Shown: positions 1-8,017 of the stretch, piece after piece
Layout of the letters: every line of letters begins with the position of its first letter
Position numbering within the stretch: the stretch's first letter is position 1
Source: Gammaproteobacteria bacterium
GTDB lineage: Bacteria > Pseudomonadota > Gammaproteobacteria > Steroidobacterales > Rariloculaceae
NCBI GenBank assembly: GCA_004357505.1
Contig: SMWC01000144.1
Span: forward strand, 1 to 20,714
Length of the DNA: 20,714 nt
Reading direction: 5' to 3'
The notes under the pieces: generated by a model
What the model saw: the letters and a program-made list of their open reading frames with translations, nothing else
Told to the model about the DNA's origin: nothing
Database searches by the model: none
Made by a program: the position numbers and the translations under genes

Positions 1-174
1 ACTCTGGGTTTTTTTGGCGAGCTTTCCGATGGTCGTGACGATGAGCCTCTCAGAGGCAACGGCGAGAGCCAGACTGACGACGACGATGATGATCGCTTGC
101 AGCCAAACGTAGGGCCCGAGCCATGACAGCCACGGCAGGCTCGCATCGGCTAGGGTTTGAATCTGGTCTTCCAT
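1..174 (-). CDS. Probable small-conductance mechanosensitive (MscS-type) channel, N-terminal fragment
   Basis: This is an open frame of 58 codons that begins with ATG at 174 and runs off the left edge, so only the N-terminus is visible. After about 20 amphipathic residues rich in Trp and Leu there is one clear membrane helix (residues about 24-42, I/V/L/A rich). It is followed by a basic segment ending in KLAKKTQ. This layout is typical of the start of short MscS-family proteins, where the first membrane helix is followed by a lysine/arginine-rich turn before the pore helices. The pore helix and beta domain are missing, so the family call is an inference. The start lies one base after the TGA of the SYLF gene, so the two are probably translationally coupled. 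It would be the last visible gene of the lemA unit. Confidence 0.55.
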   Translation of the reverse strand, partial: MEDQIQTLADASLPWLSWLGPYVWLQAIIIVVVSLALAVASERLIVTTIGKLAKKTQS

Positions 175-175
175 G

Positions 176-940
176 TCAATTAGCACCGACACCAAGAGGG
201 TAAATGATTGCTTCTTCGGCAGCGTTATCCTCCACGGTAGACTCCGGTGAGCCCCGCGAGAATGTCTCGGCCGCGTAGAGGGTCGTCAAGAAGCGTCGCG
301 CGCTGTCGGACGTCGCGAAAGTCGTCGCGGTTAGCGGTTGGGCTTCACCGCCCGGCGAATAGAAATTCCGATTCGCAGCATGGTCCACACCCAGCTTGGC
401 ACCTTGAATGGTTGCGCCGGCGAACAGCCCGCGGCTGCGAACGTAGGTATAAAGTTCAGACGCGAACGTCCTGTCCCTAGTGACGGCAAAATTTCGGCCG
501 ACCGGACCGGCTGTGGCGGAGGCGTCACTGCCGACTGTGAACTTACCCTCGCCGATATTGCGGACGGAGATCTCATTGCCAAAGACCAGTATCAAGTCCG
601 TAGATTCCGCACCGATCTGCGCGCCGAAGCTGCCGCCCGTCAAAGTAATAAAACTGGGGTTACTCCACTCGCCGTTGTCACTGCGAACGACGACGATACC
701 TTTACCGCGGTGTCCGCCAAAAATGAAGCCGACTCGAATCACACGGGGAATGATTGCAATGCCCTGTGCCTGTTGCAGGAGCTGTGAGGGAATCGCGGTC
801 GCGGGGTCGGTCGTGAATGCATTAAGGACAGCTCCTGCGCTGGCGAGCCGGGCCTCTTCAGCCGTCTGGCCGTAGCTCTGGCTCGAAGGGAGCAGGCCAC
901 CGAGCGCTAGCCCGGCCAGAGTGAGTAGTAAACAACGCAT
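176..940 (-). CDS. Secreted SYLF-domain (Ysc84-type) lipid-binding protein
   Basis: This 254-aa protein starts with a signal peptide (residues 1 to about 25, LLLTLAGLALGGLLP core, likely cleavage after SYGQ). The rest fits the bacterial SYLF/Ysc84 domain. Around residues 30-60 is a helical stretch with a repeated Ala/Leu pattern. Then come the hallmark IAIIPRVIRVGFIFGG segment, a GKGIVVVR strand, and S-FITLTGGSFGAQIG. The final part carries ATAGPVGR and the FAGATIQGAKL segment. Eukaryotic SYLF domains bind phosphoinositides. The bacterial proteins are periplasmic or envelope-associated, with no settled function. Its ATG at 940 is preceded by a GGA-type ribosome site. It lies 36 bases after the M48 protease and one base before the mechanosensitive-channel start, which suggests a shared envelope role. 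Family call is firm; function is unknown. Confidence 0.85.
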   Translation of the reverse strand: MRCLLLTLAGLALGGLLPSSQSYGQTAEEARLASAGAVLNAFTTDPATAIPSQLLQQAQGIAIIPRVIRVGFIFGGHRGKGIVVVRSDNGEWSNPSFITLTGGSFGAQIGAESTDLILVFGNEISVRNIGEGKFTVGSDASATAGPVGRNFAVTRDRTFASELYTYVRSRGLFAGATIQGAKLGVDHAANRNFYSPGGEAQPLTATTFATSDSARRFLTTLYAAETFSRGSPESTVEDNAAEEAIIYPLGVGAN

Positions 941-976
941 GCTGGCGTCCTAGAGATTCGGTGAGTGCAATGTTAC

Positions 977-2917
977 CTAAACATCGAGGTCGATGGCGGC
1001 TGCGGGTGGGACGGGGCAACCCAGCGTGGCAGCGATGCCTCGAAACAGTTCATGCTCGGCGAGTGTGATGTGGTGGTCATGGCGAATACAGGCGAGCACG
1101 GCGGCCAGCACCCGAGCCCTGACGCGAGGTTTCAAGACGGCCAAACGGGCCAGGGCGCCGTCCAGGTCGCCCAGATTGCGGGCGTCGGCCAGCGGTTCGA
1201 AGCGCGGTTCAGGGACGCGAGATTTGCGCTTGTTGATGCTCGCGATTCCGCTCCTGAATGCCGCTAGCGCGGCGGTGCTGTTATCGTGGCCGTAGGCTGC
1301 GACGCATCGCAACAGTGCCACTAGCGCCGTATTCGGGGACAGGCTGCGCCTTGCCTTCGGTGGCTTCATGCCGGAATTCGGTAAGTCCCAAAGATAGCTC
1401 TCCAACAGACGCAGCAACACGTAGTCGAATAACCGCTCGTTCGTGTTGATGTCTGTCAGGCGTTTCAGCAGCGTAGATAAAAACTCCAGTTGCTCGGCAG
1501 GCCTCTGTTTTAGCGCGGGCATGGCCAGTTCTAACAACGGCAGCTTCAGCTTGTCGTCCAGATTCTCAAGTTCGTTACGGAGCTTCCCGCAGAGCGCGTT
1601 GCGCGCACTACCAAGTTGCTGCTCCAGCAGACTGTCTTGACGTACCCGAATCCGTTCCTCGTCGCCGATCGCAAGCGCCAGTATTAGCAGCAGGCTCGAT
1701 TCCCTCGAGTGGGCTGCGTGGTAGAGCTCATCGGGAATTGCAAGCCGCAAATCCTTGGCTACTTCGTGCGGCGCGGACTGTCCTGCAGTAGCCAAAATAT
1801 TCGCTTCGCTTACGGTCCCGCTGCCGCTCGCCAGCGAGTGCACCAGGGCGGCCGTGCCCGAGTCCGCTGCGACAGAGAATGTCGCATCGACCTTAGTGTA
1901 ATCGCCGGGCGTGAAACTCGGATCAAGTGCCTGGATGCGTTCGTCCAGGGGCGGATGTGTCGCGAACCAGCCGCGAAATGCGTGCGAGCCGCGGGAGAAC
2001 AGCATGTGTGCGATCTCTTCACTATTTCGCGCGGTGAGCTTGCTCGTAAAGCCGCCAATCTTCTTCAATGCGCTGGCGAGTGCCGAACTGTCTCGCGTGA
2101 ACTGCACTGCGGAGGCGTCGGCCAGCATCTCGCGCTGACGCGAGACACCCGCCTTGATCAGGCGACCGAAGAAGAGGCCGATGTAACCGATGAGCAGGAA
2201 TGCCAGACCGACTCCGGCGGCTGCCGCTAGCCCCCCACCGGAACGACTGCGTCGCGTGAAATGCATGCTGTACAACAGCCAACGGCCCATCAGAGCCAGT
2301 ATCAGGATACCGAACGACAGCCCCATGAGGCGCTGATTCAGGCGCATGTCGCCATTGAGAATATGGCTGAATTCGTGAGCGACCACGCCCTGGAGTTCGG
2401 CGCGACTGAGTTTTTCCAGCGCTCCACGGGTTACTGCGATCGCCGCATCGGCGGGCGTCAGCCCGGCTGCAAAGGCATTGATTCCCTGCTCTTCTTCAAG
2501 AACGAAGATCTCCGGCACCGGGATACCCGATGCGATGGCCATCTCCTCCACGACATTTAGCAGGCGCTGCCGTAGCGGATCGGAACCCTCGCCCGTGACT
2601 TCCGTGGCGCCCAGCATTCGAGCCACCTGACCGCCGCCCCGGGAGAGTGTCGCCGTGCGATAGAGGCTGGCCAGTGAGATAAACAAGGCGGTGAGCGCTG
2701 CGACGCCGGCTAACAGTGTGCCGTTCTCTACTATCCAAGCGGCGAACGACCCGCCGTTTATGACCGACTGTGGGCCATACGGGTCCATATACATGCGCAA
2801 GATGAACGCAACGACCAAGGTAACGGCCAACACGATTAGTGTTACCGCGAGCAGGAACATCACGACCAAGACTCGCGTAGCACGACGCGAGCGCTCTTGT
2901 TGAGTGAAGAAGTCCAC
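977..2917 (-). CDS. HtpX-like M48 family membrane metalloprotease with TerB-like C-terminal region
   Basis: This 646-aa protein is a zinc metalloprotease of the M48 (HtpX/Ste24) family. Residues about 14-38 and 66-86 are membrane helices. The catalytic HEFSH motif is at residues 181-185, with Glu263 in the QREMLAD segment as the likely third zinc ligand. Two more hydrophobic segments lie at about 198-217 and 230-251. The family's HPPLDERI motif follows at around residue 320. The remaining 300 or so residues exceed ordinary HtpX (about 290 aa). Near the end, LAAVLACIRHDHHITLAEHELFRGIA resembles a TerB-like fold. The start is GTG at 2917, and the MDFFTQQERSRRATR N-terminus resembles the usual start of this long subfamily. 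lemA lies 26 bases upstream, a common pairing. The substrate is unknown; a role in membrane-protein quality control is inferred from HtpX. Confidence 0.9.
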   Translation of the reverse strand: MDFFTQQERSRRATRVLVVMFLLAVTLIVLAVTLVVAFILRMYMDPYGPQSVINGGSFAAWIVENGTLLAGVAALTALFISLASLYRTATLSRGGGQVARMLGATEVTGEGSDPLRQRLLNVVEEMAIASGIPVPEIFVLEEEQGINAFAAGLTPADAAIAVTRGALEKLSRAELQGVVAHEFSHILNGDMRLNQRLMGLSFGILILALMGRWLLYSMHFTRRSRSGGGLAAAAGVGLAFLLIGYIGLFFGRLIKAGVSRQREMLADASAVQFTRDSSALASALKKIGGFTSKLTARNSEEIAHMLFSRGSHAFRGWFATHPPLDERIQALDPSFTPGDYTKVDATFSVAADSGTAALVHSLASGSGTVSEANILATAGQSAPHEVAKDLRLAIPDELYHAAHSRESSLLLILALAIGDEERIRVRQDSLLEQQLGSARNALCGKLRNELENLDDKLKLPLLELAMPALKQRPAEQLEFLSTLLKRLTDINTNERLFDYVLLRLLESYLWDLPNSGMKPPKARRSLSPNTALVALLRCVAAYGHDNSTAALAAFRSGIASINKRKSRVPEPRFEPLADARNLGDLDGALARLAVLKPRVRARVLAAVLACIRHDHHITLAEHELFRGIAATLGCPVPPAAAIDLDV

Positions 2918-2943
2918 GGCCTTAAGTCAGGACGACGGTAGGT

Positions 2944-3534
2944 TCAGCCGCTAAACGAGACACTCGGCACCTCGCGCTTCTCCTCCTGTTCGATTTTCAG
3001 AAACTCCGCATGCTTGAACTTGAAGTTATTTGCGATCAGGCTGTTGGGGAAGTTCTCACGAGCGTTGTTGAAGGACATTACGGCGTCATTAAATGCCTGC
3101 CGCGAGAACGCGACCTTGTTTTCGGTTGAAGCGAGTTCTTCCTGAAGTTGCATCATGTTTTGATTGGCCTTCAGGTCGGGGTAGTTCTCCGTAAGCGCGA
3201 AGAGTCGTCCTAGTGTGCCGCCGAGCGTGGCTTCCGCGCCTGCCAGTGCCTTGATGGCTTCCGGGTCGGATGGGTCGGCCGCGGCGCGTTTGAGCCCCGA
3301 GACCGCTGAGTTGCGCGCGTTGATCACATCGTCCAAAGTGCCTCGCTCGTGGCTCATGTAGCCTTTGACAGCCTCTACGAGGTTGGGAATCAGGTCGTAG
3401 CGGCGTGTTAGCTGCACATCGATTTGTGAGAAGCTGTTTTTTACACGGTTGCGAAGGTTGACGAGCTTATTATAGGCGGCGATCGCCCAAATCACGACGA
3501 CGAGCACAATGCCAAGTACAACGTACAGTTCCAT
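2944..3534 (-). CDS. lemA: LemA family membrane protein
   Basis: This 196-aa protein has one N-terminal membrane helix (residues about 3-20), then the LemA signature: YNKLVNLRNRVKNSFSQIDV, QLTRRYDLIPNLVEAVKGY and HERGTL. Long helices follow, with the usual NYPDLKANQNMMQLQEELASTE block and an FPNSLIANNF segment near the end. LemA proteins have a short outside N-terminus, one helix and a cytoplasmic or periplasmic helical bundle; their biochemical role is not settled. The reading frame stays open for 90 codons upstream, but ATG at 3534 is chosen because the family begins right before this helix and a GGGAG ribosome site sits just upstream. The start overlaps the ATG of the divergent apbE. It is the first gene of the lemA-M48-SYLF-channel unit. 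Confidence 0.92.
   Translation of the reverse strand: MELYVVLGIVLVVVIWAIAAYNKLVNLRNRVKNSFSQIDVQLTRRYDLIPNLVEAVKGYMSHERGTLDDVINARNSAVSGLKRAAADPSDPEAIKALAGAEATLGGTLGRLFALTENYPDLKANQNMMQLQEELASTENKVAFSRQAFNDAVMSFNNARENFPNSLIANNFKFKHAEFLKIEQEEKREVPSVSFSG
3449..3476 (+). promoter_or_regulatory. Possible sigma-70 promoter for apbE
   Basis: TTGCGA at 3449-3454 and TATAGG at 3471-3476 are 16 bases apart, each matching four of six consensus bases. It would start transcription near 3483, inside the lemA coding region and just before the earliest apbE start codons. This is a consensus match by eye only. Confidence 0.25.
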
Positions 3535-4582
3535 GAACACGCTCCCAAACGGTGGACCGTTGGGGAGCATACGCCCTACTTTTCGCGTTCGCCAACGGAG
3601 CCGTTGCCGGTTCGTGGTTTTAGCCGCTTCGCTGCTCTGCTCAACCGCTACACCGTCGGCATGGGGTGCTTGGGTGGGCGACGGCGAAGATCTCATGGGG
3701 ACGAGAGTTTCGGTCGAACTCTGGCATGAGGACGAGGCACAGGGACAAGCACTGGTGCAGCGAGTCCTGGCGGAATACCGACGCATCGATGCGAGCATGA
3801 GCACTTACAAAGCCGATAGCGAAATTTCGATGATCAATCGGACCGCGGCGTTCGGCCCTGTCGTAGCAGGTGAAGAGCTGTTCAACTTAATTAGCCGCTC
3901 GGTGGAGCTCTCGACCTTGAGTGCGGGCGCGTTCGACATTACCTATGAGAGCGTAGGTTACCTCTACGACTTCAGAGTCAGGCGGCGTCCAAGCCAGTCC
4001 GAGATCGATATTCGTCTCGCTGCTATCGACTATCGGCACATCGTCCTGGACCCGGCGGCCGGGACCGTTGCCTTCGCGCACCCCGAAGTTCGCATCAATC
4101 TCGGCGGCATCGCCAAGGGTTACGCGGTGGAGCGGGGCGCCGCGTTACTCCAGGCGGCCGGAGTGACGCACGCGCTACTCAATGCCGGTGGTGACACACG
4201 TGTGTTGGGCGACCGCCGTGGCCAACCCTGGATTGTCGGTATTCGACATCCACGAGCCGCCGATCAGGTGGTCACGCGTTTGCCGCTAGTCGACGAAGCG
4301 ATCTCCACCTCCGGTGACTACGAACGATTTTTTGAGGATGCGGGCCGTCGTTATCATCACATCATCAATCCGATGACGGGCTCTCCGACCGAAGGTATTC
4401 TCAGCGTAACGGTCATCGGACCCGACGCGACGCTTACCGATGGACTCTCTACCACGTTGTTTGTTCTAGGCGTAGAGCGAGGTCTGGAATTCATTCGGAC
4501 ACTGCCCGAGTACGAGGCGATTATCGTTGATGCTGCGGGCCGACTTTCCTACTCGGACGGACTCGCGCCGCCCGCAGACTAA
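3509..4582 (+). CDS. apbE: FAD:protein FMN transferase (ApbE)
   Basis: This ApbE-family protein covalently attaches FMN from FAD to a threonine of target flavoproteins such as RnfG or NqrC, outside the cytoplasmic membrane. Family motifs appear in order: LMGTRVSVEL near the start of the domain, SMSTYKADSEIS, SAGAFDITYE, INLGGIAKGYAVE, LNAGGDTRVLG, AISTSGDYERFF, HHIINPMTGSP and DATLTDGLSTTLFVLG. The last two hold the Mg/FAD-binding residues; HIIN replaces the more usual HIID. An export signal is likely: an Arg-rich stretch followed by FVVLAASLLCSTATPSAWG. The frame opens at 3509, but ATG at 3533 (sharing CATG with lemA) or a later non-ATG start (TTG 3560, or GTG just before VLAASLL) is also possible. 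None has a strong ribosome site. No client flavoprotein is visible in this window. Confidence 0.92.
   Translation: MPSTTYSSMNTLPNGGPLGSIRPTFRVRQRSRCRFVVLAASLLCSTATPSAWGAWVGDGEDLMGTRVSVELWHEDEAQGQALVQRVLAEYRRIDASMSTYKADSEISMINRTAAFGPVVAGEELFNLISRSVELSTLSAGAFDITYESVGYLYDFRVRRRPSQSEIDIRLAAIDYRHIVLDPAAGTVAFAHPEVRINLGGIAKGYAVERGAALLQAAGVTHALLNAGGDTRVLGDRRGQPWIVGIRHPRAADQVVTRLPLVDEAISTSGDYERFFEDAGRRYHHIINPMTGSPTEGILSVTVIGPDATLTDGLSTTLFVLGVERGLEFIRTLPEYEAIIVDAAGRLSYSDGLAPPAD
3566..3595 (-). promoter_or_regulatory. Possible sigma-70 promoter for the lemA unit
   Basis: Reading the minus strand, TTGGCG (3595-3590) and TATGCT (3571-3566) are separated by 18 bases and lie about 32 bases upstream of the lemA ATG. 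Each matches four of six consensus bases. If used, it lies inside the 5' part of the apbE reading frame. Weak call, made by eye. Confidence 0.25.
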
Positions 4583-4913
4583 AGCGTCTGTGTTAGGCGC
4601 GTCCGGCGCGCCTGCAGCCTTCGGGCGCATCACCGCGCCGCACAATAACTTATTGATTTATAGAGGGTATCTCTAGCTGAATCCGGTTCGAATTGAGCTG
4701 TGGATGATGCTCCGAGCGCCGCTTCGGGCGATAGGATGAGACCTAGCTCACAGATACCTGACTGACGACAGAATAACGTTTCTTGCCTTGGTGAGCGCTT
4801 GTGCGCGATTAAACATAAGTGGCCAACGGCATCCATTCGCTGTAACCCGGTAGTGATGCGCGGGCTTTCGCTGTGGGTCGCATGCTCAGGGATGAGCTTC
4901 ATCAGGAAACGGA
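4583..4913. other. Intergenic stretch of about 330 bases with one GC-rich hairpin
   Basis: I see no convincing gene here. A perfect 6-bp stem (GGCGCG, loop TCCGG, CGCGCC) lies at 4596-4612, 14 bases after the apbE stop. It has no T-tract, so it is at best a weak or Rho-assisted terminator. An AT-rich patch around 4645-4670 and another at 4808-4817 could hold a promoter for the downstream ten-gene unit, but I found no pair of -35/-10 boxes with good spacing. The short open frames crossing this stretch lack ribosome sites and recognisable protein features. Confidence 0.6.
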
Positions 4914-5435
4914 TTGTTGCAGACGATGTTCATAAGACTACCGGGTTTCGCACTCGTTTTATTAATCCTCCCTTTAGCAGGGATCGGGGTAGGTTTCGCG
5001 GCCGCCCAATTATCCGGAGCGCAAGCTCCGGATTTTGTCTTGAAGAGTCTCGCCGGCAAGAACTTGCGACTATCCGAGTATCGCGGCGAGGTTGTCATGC
5101 TTAGTTTCTGGGCGAGCTGGTGCAGCGACTGCCGTGCTCAACTCGCTGAGATAAACGGAATTTATAGCGCCTATCGTCAGACAGGATTCCAATCATTGAC
5201 GGTCAGCATGGACAGGGATCGTCGCGACACGAGCGAGACGATGGCAGCGTTGAGTCTGGGCTTTCCCGTGTTAGTTGACGCGAATCTCGAAGTCAGCAGG
5301 CTTTACGACGTGGAATCGCTGCCTATTGTAGTGCTGATAGATCGCGAAGGTGTCCTGCGCGAAGTGATTCACGGCTACGGCCAAGGCAGCGCGCAGCAAT
5401 ATCTGCAGCGCGTACAAGCTCTGCTAACGGAATAG
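4914..5435 (+). CDS. TlpA/ResA-like thioredoxin-fold protein, exported or membrane-anchored
   Basis: This protein of about 170 aa has an N-terminal hydrophobic signal or anchor (residues about 9-30), then a TlpA-type redoxin domain: APDFVLKSLAGKNLRLSEYRG, VVMLSFWASWCSDCRAQLAE, and SLPIVVLIDREG carrying the cis-Pro at about residue 137. The active site is Trp-Cys-Ser-Asp-Cys (Cys70 and Cys73), not the usual WCGPC or WCPPC. It should act in the periplasm on disulfides or cytochrome-maturation-type substrates. TTG at 4914 has an AGGA ribosome site at the right spacing. ATG at 4926 is the alternative; it removes four residues and leaves the signal intact. It is 56 bases upstream of the next gene and on the same strand, so it is probably the first gene of the motor unit. 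Confidence 0.85.
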   Translation: MLQTMFIRLPGFALVLLILPLAGIGVGFAAAQLSGAQAPDFVLKSLAGKNLRLSEYRGEVVMLSFWASWCSDCRAQLAEINGIYSAYRQTGFQSLTVSMDRDRRDTSETMAALSLGFPVLVDANLEVSRLYDVESLPIVVLIDREGVLREVIHGYGQGSAQQYLQRVQALLTE

Positions 5436-5491
5436 CCAAACCACTCAGCGATGGCAATGAGGTGACGCATGGAAAGCGGTCGGAGAATTTT

Positions 5492-6085
5492 ATGAGGATC
5501 ATCGTAGTCGGCATTCTTCTGAGTCCGATCTGGGCGTGCCAACCGGCCGCCGGACAGGCCACGTTAGGCAGTGTCGTACCCGAGTTCGCAGCAACGCAGG
5601 CTGTCGCTACGCCCGATGCCGGTCAGGACCGAGCCGAGTTCAGGACGCTCGATGAGAGCATTCAGAATTTGAAGACGTTGGTCATGAATCTGAATCGGGA
5701 TTTGTTCCTGCTGGAGGAAGAATTGCTGTTTCCCGCCAATACGCAGGTAGCCATCTTCGTCTCGATGGATGTGGGCGAGTTCTTCGACCTGGATTCCGTG
5801 CAAATAAAACTGAACGATCAAAACGTCGCGAATTACCTGTACACCTCACGGGAGGTGGACGCTCTGATCCGCGGTGGCGTGCAGCAGCTCTACCTGGGAA
5901 ACATGAAAGCCGGGCAGCATGAACTCGTCGCTATCTTTACCGGCCATGGTCCTCACGAGCGGGATTATCGGCGCGGCGCCACCATTGTGTTCGACAAGGG
6001 CATCGGGCCGAAGTACATCGAGCTCAGCATTTCTGACCGGGAGCAGAAACTCCAGCCGGAGTTCGTGGTCACGGAGTGGGAGTAG
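5492..6085 (+). CDS. Exported protein of unknown function, first of the motor locus
   Basis: I do not recognise this 197-aa protein by name. ATG at 5492 has a GGAG ribosome site six bases upstream, so it is preferred over GTG at 5462. It begins with a signal peptide (IIVVGILLSPIW); IWAC could be a loose lipobox, or cleavage may follow AAGQA. Residues about 50-75 form a short predicted helix or coiled coil (ESIQNLKTLVMNLNRDLFLLEEELL). The remaining two thirds look like a beta-rich domain: alternating strands such as TQVAIFVSMD, SVQIKLNDQNV, QQLYLGNM, HELVAIFTG, ATIVFDK and KYIELSI. It is three bases upstream of the 642-aa TPR gene, and both point the same way as the TolQ/TolR genes. A periplasmic structural component is the best guess. 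Confidence 0.75.
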   Translation: MRIIVVGILLSPIWACQPAAGQATLGSVVPEFAATQAVATPDAGQDRAEFRTLDESIQNLKTLVMNLNRDLFLLEEELLFPANTQVAIFVSMDVGEFFDLDSVQIKLNDQNVANYLYTSREVDALIRGGVQQLYLGNMKAGQHELVAIFTGHGPHERDYRRGATIVFDKGIGPKYIELSISDREQKLQPEFVVTEWE

Positions 6086-6088
6086 CCG

Positions 6089-8017
6089 GTGATTAGCCAA
6101 CGGCTGCAGGCACTCGGCGTTGCGGTGCTGCTTATTTCGCTCGGCTCGGTGCGGATTGCCGAGGTCGCTGCGGCACGCGAAGAAGATAGGGTACTCAGTG
6201 GCGTGCGGGATCTAGCCTACGGTGAGGTCTTATTTCATTTTTTCCAAGACGATTATTTTTCTGCGCTAACCCGACTGCTCGCGGCGCAAGCTCGCGGTGA
6301 ATTGACGCACCACGCAACCGAGGCCGAGCTGCTGCTCGGGGGGCTCTATCTGTCGTACGGTCAGCATCTCCTGGCCGGCGAGATATTCGAGCGCTTGTTG
6401 GAGCAATCGGTGGACTCCGAGGTTCATGATCGGGCGTGGCTGTTCCTGGCGAAGATCTGGTATCAGCGCGGCTATCTCGCGGAGGCTCGCGCGGCATTGG
6501 CGCGGATCAAAAACCGGCTTGACGTCGAACTCGAGCCCGAGCGGCAAATGCTGTCTGCCCGCGTATTGATGGATCAAGGCCGCTTCGATCAGGCGTTGAC
6601 GATCCTGGAAGCGTGGCATGACCCAGAGGCACAGTGGGTTGGTTACGCGAAATACAATATTGGCGTGACCCTGGTTCGCCTCGACCGGGTGGCAGAGGGC
6701 GCCGCGATCTTGGACGCAGTGGGGCAGCTCGACCTCAGTAATCCCGCGCTCCGCGGTCTCCGGGACAAGGCCAACTTGGCGCTGGGGTACGCCTGGTTGC
6801 AAGCGGGCCGCCCGCTCGAAGCCAAGGCACCCTTACAAAGAGTTCGGCTCAACGGGCCTTTCTCCAACAAGGCGCTCCTCGGTGTCGGCTGGTCCGACGC
6901 GGCGGTCGAAAGTTTTGACGCGGCACTCGTGCCCTGGATGGAGTTGCGGCAGCGGAGCTTACTGGATCCGGCTGTCCAGGAGGCGTTACTCGCAGTGCCG
7001 TACGCGTTCAGCAGGCTAGGCGCGGACGAGCAAGCCGCGACTCACTACCTGAATGCCGTCGCGGCTTTTGATGTTGAGTTGTCGCGCGTGGAAAGCTCTA
7101 TCGACTCCGTCAAAGCGGGTGAGTTCATCGCCTCGCTTCTCGATGCTGAGGTGCTCGACGCCTCCGGCTGGCAGTGGCGCCTGGCAGCCCTTCCGGACTC
7201 GAATGAGACGCGCTATCTCTACGAGCTGGTGGCATCGCATCGCTTCCAGGAAGGCCTGAAAAATTATCGTGACTTACAATTTCTGCGCGGTAATCTCGAT
7301 CGATGGCTGCAGAGTCTGGGAGCGTTTGACGACATTCTGGACGCTCGGCAGCGCGCCTTTGACCAGCGTCTTCCTCTACTCAACGCTAGCCTCGCCCGCA
7401 TGGACTTGGGGGAAATCGCTGGGCAGTTAGAGAACTTCGAGTCCCGGCTCGCGGCCGTAGAGGGGGCTCGTGATGTAGTCGCGCTGGGTACGTCTGTCGA
7501 GCAGGATCAATGGCGCCGGTTGCAGCGTTTGGAGTCGCAGCTCAGCTTGCTCGGTGATGATCCGAGCGCACAGGAGCTTAGGCGCAAGCAGCGTTTTCTC
7601 GAAGGCGTGTTGCTATGGGATGTTGAGCGGGACTACAAAGTTCGCTTGTGGCGAGAACAGAGAAGCCTGCGTGAACTCGACGCTCAGCTCACGGAGGCCC
7701 GCCGAACCTATCGTCAGGTGGACAACGCTCGTAGCGAGTGGCCGCAAGAGTTCGCGGCACTCACCGAGCGAATCGCGCTTCTGGAACCACGCGTCTTAAG
7801 TCTCGCCGCCCAGATCGGCGAGACGTTGGCGCAGCAGGCGCGATACCTTGAGGGAATTGCGGTGGAGGAGCTGCAAGCTCAGCGCCAGCGGCTCAATACC
7901 TATCGAGTTCAGGCACGCTTCGCGCTTGCGTCGGTCTATGACCGGGCGACCGCTAGAACAGATCCGCCTGCCATCGACGGCAATTCTCTCCACCAACTCG
8001 CGGAGGCCGGCCAATGA
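6089..8017 (+). CDS. Large periplasmic TPR-type / coiled-coil protein
   Basis: This 642-aa protein starts with GTG at 6089 (GGGAG ribosome site six bases upstream) and has a signal peptide ending near AEVAAA. Residues about 40-330 are helical hairpins of the TPR type. Examples are EVLFHFFQDDYFSALTRLLA, LLLGGLYLSYGQHLLAGEIF, AWLFLAKIWYQRGYLAEARA and ANLALGYAWLQAGRPLEAKA. Residues about 425-600 are rich in Glu, Arg, Gln and Leu and look like a long coiled coil (for example RRLQRLESQLSLLGDD and ALTERIALLEPRVLSLAAQI). Its role would be a scaffold or linker in the periplasm. The stop overlaps the next start by ATGA, so the two TPR proteins are made together. It resembles in architecture the TPR components of Agl-Glt-type machines, but I cannot assign a specific orthologue. 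Confidence 0.85.
   Translation: MISQRLQALGVAVLLISLGSVRIAEVAAAREEDRVLSGVRDLAYGEVLFHFFQDDYFSALTRLLAAQARGELTHHATEAELLLGGLYLSYGQHLLAGEIFERLLEQSVDSEVHDRAWLFLAKIWYQRGYLAEARAALARIKNRLDVELEPERQMLSARVLMDQGRFDQALTILEAWHDPEAQWVGYAKYNIGVTLVRLDRVAEGAAILDAVGQLDLSNPALRGLRDKANLALGYAWLQAGRPLEAKAPLQRVRLNGPFSNKALLGVGWSDAAVESFDAALVPWMELRQRSLLDPAVQEALLAVPYAFSRLGADEQAATHYLNAVAAFDVELSRVESSIDSVKAGEFIASLLDAEVLDASGWQWRLAALPDSNETRYLYELVASHRFQEGLKNYRDLQFLRGNLDRWLQSLGAFDDILDARQRAFDQRLPLLNASLARMDLGEIAGQLENFESRLAAVEGARDVVALGTSVEQDQWRRLQRLESQLSLLGDDPSAQELRRKQRFLEGVLLWDVERDYKVRLWREQRSLRELDAQLTEARRTYRQVDNARSEWPQEFAALTERIALLEPRVLSLAAQIGETLAQQARYLEGIAVEELQAQRQRLNTYRVQARFALASVYDRATARTDPPAIDGNSLHQLAEAGQ

Noticed and set aside
247..875. 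Several plus-strand open frames over the SYLF gene
   Set aside because: They mirror the minus-strand gene, which has a signal peptide and family motifs; the plus-strand products show no domain features.
4799..5104. Open frame of 101 codons across the gap before the thioredoxin-like gene
   Set aside because: It overlaps the start of the better-supported redoxin gene in another frame, is rich in Arg and Cys in a random-looking way, and has no recognisable domain or ribosome site.
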